Assembly: GCF_041435095.1 (NCBI RefSeq)
Contig: NZ_CP108025.1
Span: forward strand, 2,852,001-2,916,000
Reading direction: 5' to 3'
From: Kitasatospora sp. NBC_00315
GTDB lineage: Bacteria; Actinomycetota; Actinomycetes; Streptomycetales; Streptomycetaceae
DNA length: 64,000 nt
Under the pieces are notes generated by a model that worked only from the letters and a program-made list of their open reading frames with translations, ran no database searches and was not told the origin of the DNA. A program made the translations under genes and the position numbers. Position 1 is the first letter of the stretch; the number at the start of each line of letters is the position of its first letter. Shown in pieces: positions 54,736 through 63,851 of the stretch.

Positions 54736-55509
54736 TCAGGCGTCGCCGGGCAGGCTGTCCGCGTACTTGGCCTTGATCGCGCGCCAGGCGCTCTCGGCGG
54801 CCTTCTGCTCGGCTTCCTTCTTCGAGCGTCCCACGCCACTGCCGAAGTCCTGTCCGGCCACCCGGGCGGCGGCGGTGAAGGACTTCTCGTGGTCCGGGCC
54901 GGACTCCTCGATGACGTACTCGGGCACGCCGATGCCGGCGGCCGCGGTGAGTTCCTGGAGGCTGGTCTTCCAGTCCAGTCCGGCCCCGAGCTGAGAGGAC
55001 TCCTCGATCAGCGGGTCGAACAGGCGGTGGACGAAGTCGGTCGCGGCGTCCAGGCCCTGGTCCAGGTAGACGGCGCCGATGACGGCTTCGACGGTGTCGG
55101 CGAGGATCGACGACTTGTCGCGGCCGCCGGTGCCCTCCTCACCCTTGCCGAGGCGGATGAAGGTGCCGAGTTCGAGGCCGCGGCCGACCTCGGCGAGCGC
55201 GCGGGAGTTGACCACCGCGGCGCGAAGCTTGGCGAGCGTGCCCTCGGGGACGTCCGGGTGGACGCGGTAGAGGGTGTCCGTGACCACCAGGCCCAGCACC
55301 GAGTCGCCGAGGAACTCCAGGCGCTCGTTGGTGGGCAGTCCGCCGTTCTCGTAGGCGAAGCTGCGGTGGGTCAGGGCACGTACCAGAAGGGCGCGCTCGA
55401 GTGTGTACCCGAGGCGCCCTTCCAGGACGTCGTATTCGGTCGAAGCCGGCCCGCCGCCCTTGCTTCCGTTGGCAGAAGCCTGCTTGCGGGATGAGTTACT
55501 GTCCGACAT
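54736..55509 (-). CDS. rnc: Ribonuclease III
   Basis: 257 residues. RNase III cuts double-stranded RNA, including rRNA precursors; in Streptomyces (absB) it also affects antibiotic production (established). ATG 55509 gives [20 protein letters not shown]. Catalytic region: [18 protein letters not shown] (Glu and Asp) and [13 protein letters not shown]. The dsRNA-binding domain occupies about 175-250 ([20 protein letters not shown], then [20 protein letters not shown]). It lies 20 bp after rpmF, co-transcribed. Confidence 0.97.
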   Translation of the reverse strand: MSDSNSSRKQASANGSKGGGPASTEYDVLEGRLGYTLERALLVRALTHRSFAYENGGLPTNERLEFLGDSVLGLVVTDTLYRVHPDVPEGTLAKLRAAVVNSRALAEVGRGLELGTFIRLGKGEEGTGGRDKSSILADTVEAVIGAVYLDQGLDAATDFVHRLFDPLIEESSQLGAGLDWKTSLQELTAAAGIGVPEYVIEESGPDHEKSFTAAARVAGQDFGSGVGRSKKEAEQKAAESAWRAIKAKYADSLPGDA

Positions 55510-55529
55510 CGATCCGTGCACCCCGCCGA

Positions 55530-55703
55530 TCAGACCGAGAGGACCTGGCGACGGTTGTACGTGCCGCAGCTCGGGCACGCGATGTGACCCAGCTTCGGCT
55601 CGTGGCAGCGGTCGCACGCCACGAGGGCGGGGACAACGGCCTTCCAGTTGGACCGGCGGTGGCGCGTGTTGCTGCGCGACATCTTCCGCTTCGGAACAGC
55701 CAC
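55530..55703 (-). CDS. rpmF: Large ribosomal subunit protein L32
   Basis: 57 residues, read from the DNA directly. GTG 55703 (AGGAGAAG upstream) gives [20 protein letters not shown]. Then comes a zinc ribbon with CDRC and CPSC ([20 protein letters not shown]). The end is YNRRQVLSV. It lies between DUF177 (2-bp gap) and rnc. Confidence 0.96.
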   Translation of the reverse strand: MAVPKRKMSRSNTRHRRSNWKAVVPALVACDRCHEPKLGHIACPSCGTYNRRQVLSV

Positions 55704-55705
55704 GG

Positions 55706-56353
55706 CTACTTCTCCTGGTTCTCGGCGGCACCCTCACGGGTGTCGCTGGTCTTGATTCCGTCACCCTCGTCGCCAGGGGCGGCGGAGAGTCCCTGCAGAG
55801 CCGCCCACCGGGGGTCGGCGGCGTCATGGTGGTGCGTCGGGTCGTCGCTCAGGCGTACTCCGCATTCGGAGCACAGGCCCAGGCAGTCTTCCTGGCACAC
55901 CGGCTGCAGCGGCAGTGCGAGCACCACCGCGTCACGCAGCACCGGCTGGAGGTCGAAGTAATCGCCCTCCAGGCGGTAAGTCTCTTCTTCGTCGTCCTCG
56001 TCGAGGTCGTCGGCGGCGCCCGCGGAGCGGCCGCGCACCTTCTCGTCGGACTCCGGGTAGTAGAACAGCTCCTGGAAGTCGACGTCGATCGCGTCCTCGA
56101 CCGGCTCCAGGCAGCGTACGCACTCACCCTCGACGCGCGCCTCGGCGGTACCCGTGACGAGAACGCCCTCGACCACGGACTCCAGGCGGAGCTCCACGGT
56201 GATCCGGCTCTTCTCGGGCACACCGATCACGTCGATGATGCCCAGGCCCTCGGGGGCCTCCACGGGACGGGTCACCTTGCGCAGCGAGCCGGGGCGACGG
56301 CCGAGCTCGTGCGTGTCGAACACGAGGGGGTCGCGGTGGTCGAGGCGGTTCAA
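55706..56353 (-). CDS. DUF177 (YceD) family protein, 23S rRNA accumulation factor type
   Basis: 215 residues. YceD/DUF177 proteins are encoded next to rpmF across bacteria and plants and help 23S rRNA accumulation and L32/L35 incorporation. Signatures: [20 protein letters not shown] at the N terminus, the Cys pair [20 protein letters not shown] and [20 protein letters not shown]. An acidic stretch ([10 protein letters not shown]) is internal. The start is a TTG at 56353, because the conserved block begins at once and no better in-frame ATG/GTG lies upstream. Confidence 0.92.
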   Translation of the reverse strand: MNRLDHRDPLVFDTHELGRRPGSLRKVTRPVEAPEGLGIIDVIGVPEKSRITVELRLESVVEGVLVTGTAEARVEGECVRCLEPVEDAIDVDFQELFYYPESDEKVRGRSAGAADDLDEDDEEETYRLEGDYFDLQPVLRDAVVLALPLQPVCQEDCLGLCSECGVRLSDDPTHHHDAADPRWAALQGLSAAPGDEGDGIKTSDTREGAAENQEK

Positions 56354-56543
56354 GGTGTCCTGACTTCCTGAGGCGGCACGCGTGGTGCGTGGCGCGGGTG
56401 GTTCGTACGGGGTGCGGCGCTGCGCTTCGCTACGATGCGCGGGCAGCCGGACCGGACCGGCGCGAACAGGCCGGAGTGGTCAGACTACCGGACACTCCGG
56501 CCAGGCCCAACTTCGCGCCGTCCGCCCTTGCCCGGCCGGGCCC

Positions 56544-57803
56544 TCAGCGGCCGCCGAGCTCCCGCAGCCTGGTCATGTCGATCATGCTGGTGTCGAAGAA
56601 GCTGGTCTCGTCCAGACCGGGCTGCTGGGAGGCCTGCTGGGGCAGCGCGAGCTGGCCCGATCCCTGCTGATGACCGTGCTGGTAGCCGTCGGCCGCGGGC
56701 ACCGGGTTGCCCCAGGCGTCGTACTGCACGCCCTCCTGCCCCGTGAACCCGCCCTGCTGCTGGTAGCCGCCGGGGTCGACGGGGTTGCCCCAGGCGTCCT
56801 GCTGGGCGGGTGCCTGCGCGGGGTAGCCGGGCTGCTGCTGGTAGGCGTACTGGTTGCCGTACGGGTCCTGCCCGCCCTGGGACGACTGGTCGAAACCCCC
56901 GCCGTAGACGTCCGCGTACTGGGTGCCCTCGGGGGCGCCCGCGTACTGCGCCGCGGCCGGGTAGGCGGCCTCGCCCGGATCCTGCCAGCCGGCCGCGGCC
57001 GGGGTCTGCTCGGGCCAGCTCTGCTGCTGCGGCACGTCCTCCGCCCGGTACCAGGGCTGCTCGTCGGCGTTCGTCCCGTCGCCGTAGCCGTCGGCGAACC
57101 CGGCGGCGACCGCCTCGGCGCGGTTCTTGAGGTGCTGCGCCTCGTCGGCCGCGGCCAGGTAGGCGCCCAGGTCGTCGACGGGGGCCTTGCCGATCAGCTT
57201 GTCGCGGCCCTTGCCGACGGCCTCCAGCGTCTTGCTGAGGACGATCTCCAGGGTGGCGAGCTTCACATCGACGTACTCGTCGACCTCGGGGCTCGGGCTG
57301 ATCCGCGGCTGGAACTCCTCGCCGTCGCTCTCGGCGTCCGGCTCGGTCTCGAAGACGCTGGAGTCGCCGCGCAGCTTGGTGCGGCCGCGGCCGACGGCGC
57401 CGAGCGTCTTGGTGAGCACGACCTCGAAGTTGGCCAGCTTGCTGTCCACGTAGTCGTCGGCCTCGACGCGCTTGGCCTCCACCTCGGCGTGGGCCTCGGC
57501 CAGGATGCGGTCCGCCTCGGCCTGCGCCCGGCGGACCACCTCGGTGTCGGAGATCAGCGACCCGCGCTCGGCGTGCGCGCCCTGGATGATGCGCTCGGCC
57601 TCGGCCTCGGCCCCGGCCACCACCTGCTCGTGGTCGGCCATCACCGACTGGGCGTGCGCCAGTTCGGCGGGCAGCGCCCCCCGGAGATCCTGGAGCAGCC
57701 CGACGAGTTCGGCGCGGTTCACCACACAGGAGGCCGACATCGGCATCGACCGGGCGTTCTCGACGGCCGCGACGATCTGGTCGACCTTGTTCTGCACGTC
57801 CAC
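56544..57803 (-). CDS. Coiled-coil (DivIVA/AtpF-like) protein with duplicated motif and Gln-rich tail
   Basis: 419 residues. Often annotated as ATP synthase F0 subunit B or cell-division initiation protein, but it has no membrane helix and lies outside an atp operon, so the first label is unlikely. The N-terminal half is coiled coil (about 40-140: VMADHEQVVAGAEAEAERII, VRRAQAEADRILAEAHAEVE). Two related repeats follow: DDYVDSKLANFEVVLTKTLG and DEYVDVKLATLEIVLSKTLE, each ending VGxGRxKL. The C-terminal ~160 residues are rich in Gln, Gly, Tyr and Pro, with DAWGNPV twice. GTG 57803 has a weak ribosome binding site. A cytoskeletal or polarity role is a guess. Confidence 0.82.
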   Translation of the reverse strand: MDVQNKVDQIVAAVENARSMPMSASCVVNRAELVGLLQDLRGALPAELAHAQSVMADHEQVVAGAEAEAERIIQGAHAERGSLISDTEVVRRAQAEADRILAEAHAEVEAKRVEADDYVDSKLANFEVVLTKTLGAVGRGRTKLRGDSSVFETEPDAESDGEEFQPRISPSPEVDEYVDVKLATLEIVLSKTLEAVGKGRDKLIGKAPVDDLGAYLAAADEAQHLKNRAEAVAAGFADGYGDGTNADEQPWYRAEDVPQQQSWPEQTPAAAGWQDPGEAAYPAAAQYAGAPEGTQYADVYGGGFDQSSQGGQDPYGNQYAYQQQPGYPAQAPAQQDAWGNPVDPGGYQQQGGFTGQEGVQYDAWGNPVPAADGYQHGHQQGSGQLALPQQASQQPGLDETSFFDTSMIDMTRLRELGGR

Positions 57804-57988
57804 GGGGCTTCGTCTTTCCGTGTGCCGCCGACGTCCGGCGGAGGCAGGCCCGGCGCGGTGCACCTCACCGCAGGGCAGGAGTACAGACTGTACGGCCACT
57901 GCGGCGAGAGCTCACAACACCTGGGCCGGGCCGACCGTCCGGCAGGGGGGCAGCTGGTGACGAAGCGGCAGAAAAGGGACCGTCCGGA

Positions 57989-58477
57989 CTACTGCTCCTG
58001 CCGCTCGGCGATCCGCTCGACCAGCCGGCGGTTCACCGTCTCCGGCAGCAGGTGGGAGACGTCGCCGCCGTACGAGGCGACCTCCTTGACCAGGCTGGAC
58101 GAGAGGAAGCTGTACGTCGGCGAGGTCGGCACGAAGAGCGTCTCGACACCGGTCAGACCGTGGTTCATCTGCGCCATCTGCAGCTCGTAGTCGAAGTCGC
58201 TGACCGCCCGCAGGCCCTTGATGATCGCGGGGATGCCGCGGTCCCGGCAGAAGTCCACCAGCAGGCCGGCGTGCGAGTCCACCTCGATGTTGCCGTAGTG
58301 CCCGCAGGTCTCCTCGATCAGCGCGATCCGCTCCTCGACGCTGAACAGCCCCTGCTTGTTCCTGTTGATCAGCACCGCGACGTGCACCACGTCGTACAGC
58401 TTCGAGGCCCGCTCGATGATGTCGAGGTGGCCGTTGGTGATCGGGTCGAACGATCCGGGACAGACGGCGCGACGCAT
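57989..58477 (-). CDS. coaD: Phosphopantetheine adenylyltransferase
   Basis: 162 residues. The fourth enzyme of CoA biosynthesis, adenylating 4'-phosphopantetheine. Nucleotidyltransferase signatures: GSFDPITNGHLDIIERASKL (T/HxGH), GLRAVSDFDYELQMAQMNH, and the C-terminal TSPTYSFLSSSLVKEVASYG. ATG 58477 has GGGAG upstream. It lies 46 bp after rsmD, the widespread rsmD-coaD pair. Confidence 0.97.
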   Translation of the reverse strand: MRRAVCPGSFDPITNGHLDIIERASKLYDVVHVAVLINRNKQGLFSVEERIALIEETCGHYGNIEVDSHAGLLVDFCRDRGIPAIIKGLRAVSDFDYELQMAQMNHGLTGVETLFVPTSPTYSFLSSSLVKEVASYGGDVSHLLPETVNRRLVERIAERQEQ

Positions 58478-58523
58478 GAGGTGTGCTCCCTCGTGGGGGT
58501 CGGTGCTGCGGGTGGTGGCCCGG

Positions 58524-59108
58524 CTACGAGTGTTGCCGGGTCTCGGCGGCGGCGCGACCGTACCAGAGGGTGCCTTCGCCGTACCGGCGCGAGCGCAGCA
58601 CTTCGAAGCCCTCGGGCCAGTCGAACCCACCGCCCCTGGTGCTGCGCTCCACGGTGACGAGTGCGTCGTCCGCGAGCCAGCCCCCGGCCGCCATTGTGAT
58701 CAGCATCTCGCGCACCTCCTCGTCCGTGACGGCGTACGGCGGGTCGAGGAAGACCAGGTCGTAGCCGCTCTCCGGAGGCCGTCCGGCGATCACCCGCTCG
58801 GCCCGGTCGGCCCGCACCTCGACGCCGGGCAGCGCGACGATCCGGACGTTCTCCCGGATCACCTTCGCCGCCTGCGCGTCGGCCTCGACCAGCAGCACGT
58901 GCTCGGCGCCGCGCGAGAGCGCCTCCAGGCCGACCGCGCCCGAACCGCCGAAGAGGTCCAGCATCCGGGCGCCGTGCAGGGTGCCGCGCAGCGACTCCAG
59001 GGTGGAGAACATCGCCTCGCGGGCCTTGTCGGAGGTCGGCCGGGTGCTCCGGCCGGGCGGCACGGCCAGGCGGCGGCCGCCGGCCGTCCCGGCGATCACG
59101 CGGGTCAT
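58524..59108 (-). CDS. rsmD: 16S rRNA (guanine966-N2)-methyltransferase
   Basis: 194 residues. RsmD methylates G966 of 16S rRNA. SAM motif LDLFGGSGAVGLEALSRGAE (motif I) and the catalytic DPPY (in YDLVFLDPPYAVTDEEVREM) are present. N terminus MTRVIAGTAGGRRLAVPPGR is typical. Between recG and coaD, preceded by a 30-bp palindrome. Confidence 0.96.
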   Translation of the reverse strand: MTRVIAGTAGGRRLAVPPGRSTRPTSDKAREAMFSTLESLRGTLHGARMLDLFGGSGAVGLEALSRGAEHVLLVEADAQAAKVIRENVRIVALPGVEVRADRAERVIAGRPPESGYDLVFLDPPYAVTDEEVREMLITMAAGGWLADDALVTVERSTRGGGFDWPEGFEVLRSRRYGEGTLWYGRAAAETRQHS

Positions 59109-59131
59109 GGGGTGGGGTGTCCTTTCGTGGC

Positions 59132-59161
59132 GGAGTCCCGCCGGCCGGCCGGCGGGACTCC
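59132..59161. terminator. 30-bp perfect palindrome between recG and rsmD
   Basis: GGAGTCCCGCCGGCC followed directly by its complement, with no spacer, 23 bp before the rsmD start and 67 bp after the recG stop. It probably acts as a terminator for recG. Confidence 0.75.
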
Positions 59162-59228
59162 CCCATTCAAGCGCGGTTCACGGCCGCCCGCGGCACCCGG
59201 CGCCCGCCGGGCCCGCCCCGGAGCGCGG

Positions 59229-61451
59229 TCAGCCCTTCTCCATGTAGGCGGCGCGCTCCTCGTCCAGCAGGCCGGACAGGGCCGTCCGCAGGTCCGGGTG
59301 GTCCACCAGCGCGGGGTCGACCGCGACCAGGGCGGTGGCCTCGGCGCGGGCGGTGGTGATGACCTCCTCGTCCTCCAGTACGGAGAGCACCTTGAGCGAG
59401 GACTTCACGCCGGACTGGGCCTGGCCCAGCACGTCGCCCTCGCGGCGCTGTTCGAGGTCGATCCGGGAGAGCTCGAAGCCGTCCAGGGTGCCGGCCACCG
59501 CGTCCAGCCGGGCCCGGGCCGGGCTGGCCCCGGGCATGTCGCTGACCAGCAGGCACAGGCCCGGCGCGCTGCCCCGGCCGACCCGGCCGCGCAGCTGGTG
59601 CAGCTGGGAGACGCCGAACCGGTCGGCGTCCATGATGACCATCGCGGTGGAGTTGGGGACGTTGACCCCGACCTCGATCACCGTGGTGGCGACCAGCACG
59701 TCCACCTGTCCGGCCGCGAAGCGGCGCATCACGTCGTCCTTGGCCTCGGGCGGCAGCCTCCCGTGCAGGATCTCGATCCGCAGGCCCGCCAACGGGCCCT
59801 TGGCGAGCATGTCGGCGGTCTCCAGCACGGCCAGCGGGGGCCGGCGGTCCTCGCTCGACGCTCCCAGGTCCTCCGGATCGTCGGGCTGGGACCTGCGCCG
59901 CTTCGCGGCGGCCTTCGGATCCTGCTCCTCGTCGCCGATCCGCGGACACACCACGTACGCCTGGTGGCCCTTGCCGACCTCCTCGCGCACCCGCTCCCAG
60001 GCGCGGGCCAGGAAGTTGGGCTTCTCCACGGCCGGCACCACATGGGTGGAGATGGGTGAGCGGCCGGCCGGGAGCTGGTCCAGCACGGACGTCTCCAGAT
60101 CGCCGAAGACCGTCATGGCGACGGTGCGCGGGATCGGCGTCGCCGTCATGACCAGCAGGTGCGGCGGTTGTTCGCCCTTGGCGCGCAGCGCGTCGCGCTG
60201 CTCCACGCCGAACCGGTGCTGCTCGTCGACGACGACCAGGCCGAGGTCCTGGAACTGGACCTTGTCCTCGATCAGGGCGTGGGTGCCGATGGCGATCCCG
60301 GCGTCGCCGCAGGCCATGTCGAGCATCGCCTGCCGCCGGGCGGGCACGCCCATCGAGCCGGTCAGCAGGACGACCCTGGTGGCCAGGTCGGCGCCGCCGA
60401 GCATGCCGCCCTGGGCGAGATCGCCCATCATCTCGACGATCGAGCGGTGGTGCTGCTGCGCGAGCACCTCGGTGGGGGCGAGCAGGACGGCCTGGCCCCC
60501 GGCGTCGACCACGGTCAGCATGGCGCGCAGCGCGACCATGGTCTTGCCCGAACCGACCTCGCCCTGGAGCAGCCGGTGCATCGGGTGCGAGGTGGCCAGG
60601 TCGGCGAAGATCTCGCCGGAGACGTTCCGCTGGCCCTCGGTGAGGGTGAACGGCAGCCGGGCGTCGAAGGCGTCCAGCAGCCCGCCCTCGCGGGCCGGGC
60701 GGGGCACCGCGGGCAGGGCGGAGTCGGCGGCCCGGCGCTGGGCCAGGGCGACCTGGAGGACGAAGGCCTCGTCCCAGCGCAGCCGGCCGCGGGCGCGCTC
60801 GACGTCGGCCTGGCTCATCGGCCGGTGCACGAGTTCGAGGGCCTCGGGCAGCGGGATCAGGTCGTGCCGCTCGCGCAGGTCGGCGGGCAGCGGTTCGCCG
60901 ACCCCCTCCCAGCCGGTGGTGGCGAGGCTGTCCAGGGCGGTCCGCACGCAGACGCCGATCGTCCAGGTCTGCACCTTGGCACTGGCCGGGTAGACCGGGA
61001 TCAGCCGGCCGGCGAACTCGGCGGCCACCGCGGAGTCCGCCTCCTCGTCCAGCAGCTGGTAGTCGGGGGAGACCAGTTGGCGGGTGCGGTTGAACTGGCC
61101 GACCTTGCCCGCGAACAGGCCCTGCGCGCCGGGGCGCAGCTCCTTCTGGCGCCAGCCCTGGTTGAAGAACACCAGGCTCAGGTGCCCGCGCCCGTCGGTC
61201 ACCACGACCTCCAGGCGGTCGCCCCTGCGGCCCCTGAAAGGGATCAGGGTGACCTTCTCGATCCGGGCGAGCACCGTGACGTGCTCGTCGATCTCCAGCT
61301 CGTCGAGGCTGGTGAGCTGGCCGCGTTCGGCGTACCGGCGCGGGTAGTGGTGCAGCAGGTCACCGACCGTGTGCAGCTTGAGGCCGTCGGCGAGCACCTT
61401 CGCGGTGCGGTCGCCGACGAGCTTGGTCAGGGGTTCGTCGAGTGCGGCCAT
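59229..61451 (-). CDS. recG: ATP-dependent DNA helicase RecG
   Basis: 740 residues. RecG regresses stalled forks and resolves R-loops. The wedge domain occupies about 40-180 (LLHHYPRRYAERGQLTSLDE, LSLVFFNQGWRQKELRPGAQ). Helicase motifs: GEVGSGKTMVALRAM (Walker A), VVVDEQHRFGVEQRDALRAK (II), TATPIPRT (III), STAMVIMDADRFGVSQLHQL (V) and QLRGRVGRG (VI). A charged insertion DPKAAAKRRRSQPDDPEDLG lies between helicase motifs, as in other actinobacterial RecG. ATG 61451 gives MAALDEPLTKLVGDRTAKVL; GTG 61454 is an alternative. Confidence 0.96.
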   Translation of the reverse strand: MAALDEPLTKLVGDRTAKVLADGLKLHTVGDLLHHYPRRYAERGQLTSLDELEIDEHVTVLARIEKVTLIPFRGRRGDRLEVVVTDGRGHLSLVFFNQGWRQKELRPGAQGLFAGKVGQFNRTRQLVSPDYQLLDEEADSAVAAEFAGRLIPVYPASAKVQTWTIGVCVRTALDSLATTGWEGVGEPLPADLRERHDLIPLPEALELVHRPMSQADVERARGRLRWDEAFVLQVALAQRRAADSALPAVPRPAREGGLLDAFDARLPFTLTEGQRNVSGEIFADLATSHPMHRLLQGEVGSGKTMVALRAMLTVVDAGGQAVLLAPTEVLAQQHHRSIVEMMGDLAQGGMLGGADLATRVVLLTGSMGVPARRQAMLDMACGDAGIAIGTHALIEDKVQFQDLGLVVVDEQHRFGVEQRDALRAKGEQPPHLLVMTATPIPRTVAMTVFGDLETSVLDQLPAGRSPISTHVVPAVEKPNFLARAWERVREEVGKGHQAYVVCPRIGDEEQDPKAAAKRRRSQPDDPEDLGASSEDRRPPLAVLETADMLAKGPLAGLRIEILHGRLPPEAKDDVMRRFAAGQVDVLVATTVIEVGVNVPNSTAMVIMDADRFGVSQLHQLRGRVGRGSAPGLCLLVSDMPGASPARARLDAVAGTLDGFELSRIDLEQRREGDVLGQAQSGVKSSLKVLSVLEDEEVITTARAEATALVAVDPALVDHPDLRTALSGLLDEERAAYMEKG

Positions 61452-61512
61452 CACGCCCCAATTGGACACCAACGCACCGACAACCCGGTGCACCGCGCCC
61501 TGCTCGATCCCC

Positions 61513-63186
61513 TCACTCCACGCCGATGAGCAGCGGGGCGGACTCCTGACCGCCCTCGAAGACCACCGCGTCGACCTCCGGACGCTGCCGCCGGGCGTGC
61601 GCGACGAGCTGGTCGGCGAGGCCGTCGGGTGCGCCCTCGCCGAGGATCAGGGTGACGAGTTCACCGCCGGCTGCGAGCATCCGGGCCAGCACCGTCTCCC
61701 CCGTCCCGGCCAGGTCCGCCCCGATCACGGCGACGTCGCCGTCGATCAGGCCGAGCACGTCACCGGCCTGGCAGACGCCGGCCATCGTCCAGGACTCCCC
61801 CTCCGCGACGGCGAGTTCGGCGTACCGGGTGGCGCCGGCCGCGGAGGTCATCGCGACCACGTCCTCGTCGAAGCGGCGGGACGCCTCGTGCACGGCGAGC
61901 GCGGCCAGGCCCTGGACGGGCGAGCGGGTGGGCAGCACCGCGATCCGCACGCCCTCCTCGCGCAGCTGGTCGGCGGCCGCGCCGGCGGCGGCGCGCAGTT
62001 CGGGGTCGTTCAGCAGCAGGACGAGCTCGCGGGCGCCGGTCCGGCGCACGGCCTCGGCGAGTTCGGCGCTGGCCGGCGGGCGGTCCGGGTCGGCGTGCAG
62101 GACGGCCGCGCCGGCCTGCTCGCACAGGTCGGCGAGGCCGGTGCCGCTCACCACGCTGAGCACCGCGCGGGTCCGCGGCCGGCGCTCGCCCCGGGGAGCG
62201 CCGTCGGTGCCCGCGCGGGCGGCGGCCTCGGCGAAGTGGGTGATCCGGATCCGGTGCGGGCGCCCGGCCCCGACACCGGCCTCGACGGCGGCGCCGGCGT
62301 CGTCCACGTGCACGTGGACGTTCCACAGGCCGTCGCCGCCGCCGACCACCAGGGAGTCCCCGAGCGCCGCCAGGCGCTCCCGCAGGGCCGGCAGCGCCGA
62401 GTCCGGAGCGTCGAGCAGGTAGATGACCTCGAAGGCGGGGTGGCCGGGGCCGGGCGGCCGCACGTGCCCCTCGCAGCCGGCCGCGAAGCCCGTCGCGCCG
62501 ATCGGCGGCAGTGGCTGGTTCAGCGCGAGCGGCCCCATCGGCCGGTGGCCGGCGACGGCGTCGGCGAGTGCGCCGAGGACGGCCACCAGACCGCGGCCGC
62601 CGGCGTCCACCACGCCCGCCTCGGCGAGCACGTCGAGCTGCTCTGGCGTGTGGAGCAGGGCCCGCCGGGCGGCCCGGTGGGCGGTGTCGGCGACCTCGGA
62701 CAGAGCGGCGCCGGCCACGTCCGCCTCCCGGGCGGCGGTGGCGGCCACGGTGAGCAGCGTCCCCTCCACCGGGTCGGCGACGGCCTGGTAGGCGGATTCG
62801 GCGGCGCGCGACAGGGCGGCGCGCAGGCGGTCGGCGCCGCCGCCGGCGGCGAGGGCCTCGGCCAGGCCGCGCAGCCACTGGGCGAGGATGACGCCCGAGT
62901 TGCCCCGGGCGCCGATCAGCGCGCCCCGGGCCATCGCGCGGACGGCGGTGGCCAGGTCCGGCCCGGTTCCGTCGTCCGCGCCCGGGTCGGTGCCGGGGGC
63001 GACGGTGAAGCAGTTCTCGACGGCCGCCGCCGCCGCCTCGACGGTCAGGTAGAGGTTGGTGCCGGTGTCCCCGTCGGGTACGGGGTAGACGTTGAGCGCG
63101 TCGATCTCCTCGCGGGCCTGGCCGAGCGAGCCCAGGGCGAGGCGGCACCAGGTCCGCACGGCCGGGGCGTCGAGCGTGTGCAGCAC
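61513..63186 (-). CDS. DAK2-domain protein (FakA-like fatty acid kinase)
   Basis: 557 residues. The GTG start at 63186 is preceded by GGAGGAG. N-terminal DAK2 (DhaL-like) kinase domain: NVYPVPDGDTGTNLYLTVEA (conserved Asp residues coordinating Mg-ATP), ALIGARGNSGVILAQWLRGL. The C-terminal FakA-specific region (about 300-557) has an HVHVDD motif and VVSGTGLADLCEQAGA-like pieces. FakA with DegV-type FakB phosphorylates exogenous fatty acids in Firmicutes (established); the role in actinomycetes is less known. It lies upstream of recG (61 bp) and divergent from rpmB, an arrangement also seen in other actinobacteria. Confidence 0.9.
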   Translation of the reverse strand: MLHTLDAPAVRTWCRLALGSLGQAREEIDALNVYPVPDGDTGTNLYLTVEAAAAAVENCFTVAPGTDPGADDGTGPDLATAVRAMARGALIGARGNSGVILAQWLRGLAEALAAGGGADRLRAALSRAAESAYQAVADPVEGTLLTVAATAAREADVAGAALSEVADTAHRAARRALLHTPEQLDVLAEAGVVDAGGRGLVAVLGALADAVAGHRPMGPLALNQPLPPIGATGFAAGCEGHVRPPGPGHPAFEVIYLLDAPDSALPALRERLAALGDSLVVGGGDGLWNVHVHVDDAGAAVEAGVGAGRPHRIRITHFAEAAARAGTDGAPRGERRPRTRAVLSVVSGTGLADLCEQAGAAVLHADPDRPPASAELAEAVRRTGARELVLLLNDPELRAAAGAAADQLREEGVRIAVLPTRSPVQGLAALAVHEASRRFDEDVVAMTSAAGATRYAELAVAEGESWTMAGVCQAGDVLGLIDGDVAVIGADLAGTGETVLARMLAAGGELVTLILGEGAPDGLADQLVAHARRQRPEVDAVVFEGGQESAPLLIGVE

Positions 63187-63528
63187 CAGGTCTCCTCCGG
63201 ATGGGACGCCGCGGATGGCTGTGGGGACGCTGCGGGCGGCGCGGGGCGATGGTGGCAGGTTATCGGGGCGCACCGGGGAAAGCGGCTGGCAGGAGGCCCG
63301 GAGCGACGGCCCGTGCGGGCCGGTCGCCGGGGCGTCCGGAGGGCACCGAGGCGGGGTAAACCCTCCGGACGTGGTAGTTTCGTTGAACGGGAGCAAGCGT
63401 TGTATGCTCTTCCGGTTGCCTGGAACAGTCCAGGCTCACCCCTCGAACCGGTCCGGTCCACGTGAGTGGCCCGTTGGTTCGGCCGGGGTTTTCGAACGTA
63501 AATGATCTGAAGTCTTGGAGTGACTCCT
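63187..63528. promoter_or_regulatory. Divergent spacer between the FakA-like gene and rpmB
   Basis: 342 bp. A perfect 11-bp inverted repeat, CGTCCGGAGGG (63333-63343) / CCCTCCGGACG (63361-63371), lies about mid-way and could be an operator. TTGAAC at 63383 and TATGCT at 63403 suggest an rpmB promoter, but the 14-nt spacer is short. A small hairpin CCTGGA-acag-TCCAGG is at 63419-63434 in the presumed rpmB leader. Confidence 0.45.
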
Positions 63529-63714
63529 GTGGCTGCCAACTGCGACGTCTGCGGCAAGGGGCCGGGCTTCGGCAACAGCATCTCCCACTCACACCGCCGC
63601 ACCCCTCGTCGTTGGAACCCCAACATTCAGACGGTGCGCGCTGTGATCGGGCGGACGCCGAAGCGGCTCAACGTCTGCACCTCGTGCATCAAGGCCGGTA
63701 AGGTCTCGCGCTGA
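63529..63714 (+). CDS. rpmB: Large ribosomal subunit protein L28
   Basis: 61 residues. GTG 63529 is 8 nt after TTGGAG; the in-frame GTG at 63520 falls inside that site. The sequence [20 protein letters not shown], then [19 protein letters not shown] and [14 protein letters not shown], has the CxxC...CxxC zinc ligands of the zinc-binding L28 paralogue (Cys5, Cys8 and the C-terminal pair). Followed by a strong terminator. Confidence 0.96.
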   Translation: MAANCDVCGKGPGFGNSISHSHRRTPRRWNPNIQTVRAVIGRTPKRLNVCTSCIKAGKVSR

Positions 63715-63744
63715 CGCGCAGACCGGTAAGCCGGTCCTCCAGTG

Positions 63745-63782
63745 AGCTGGTCCATCCCCGGATGGACCGGCTTTCTGTTTTT
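63745..63782 (+). terminator. Intrinsic terminator after rpmB
   Basis: AGCTGGTCCATC-cccg-GATGGACCGGCT, 12 bp including one G-U pair, followed by TTCTGTTTTT. Starts 30 bp past the stop. The second classical U-tract terminator in the window. Confidence 0.92.
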
Positions 63783-63851
63783 CCCGGCCGTCACGGCTCG
63801 TCCCGCACGAGGTGACCGCACGCCGGCGGCGTCCGCGCGCCCGCGCGGGCG

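Noticed and set aside
56544..57803. ATP synthase F0 subunit B
   Set aside because: No N-terminal membrane helix, wrong length and no atp neighbours; the similarity is limited to coiled-coil composition.
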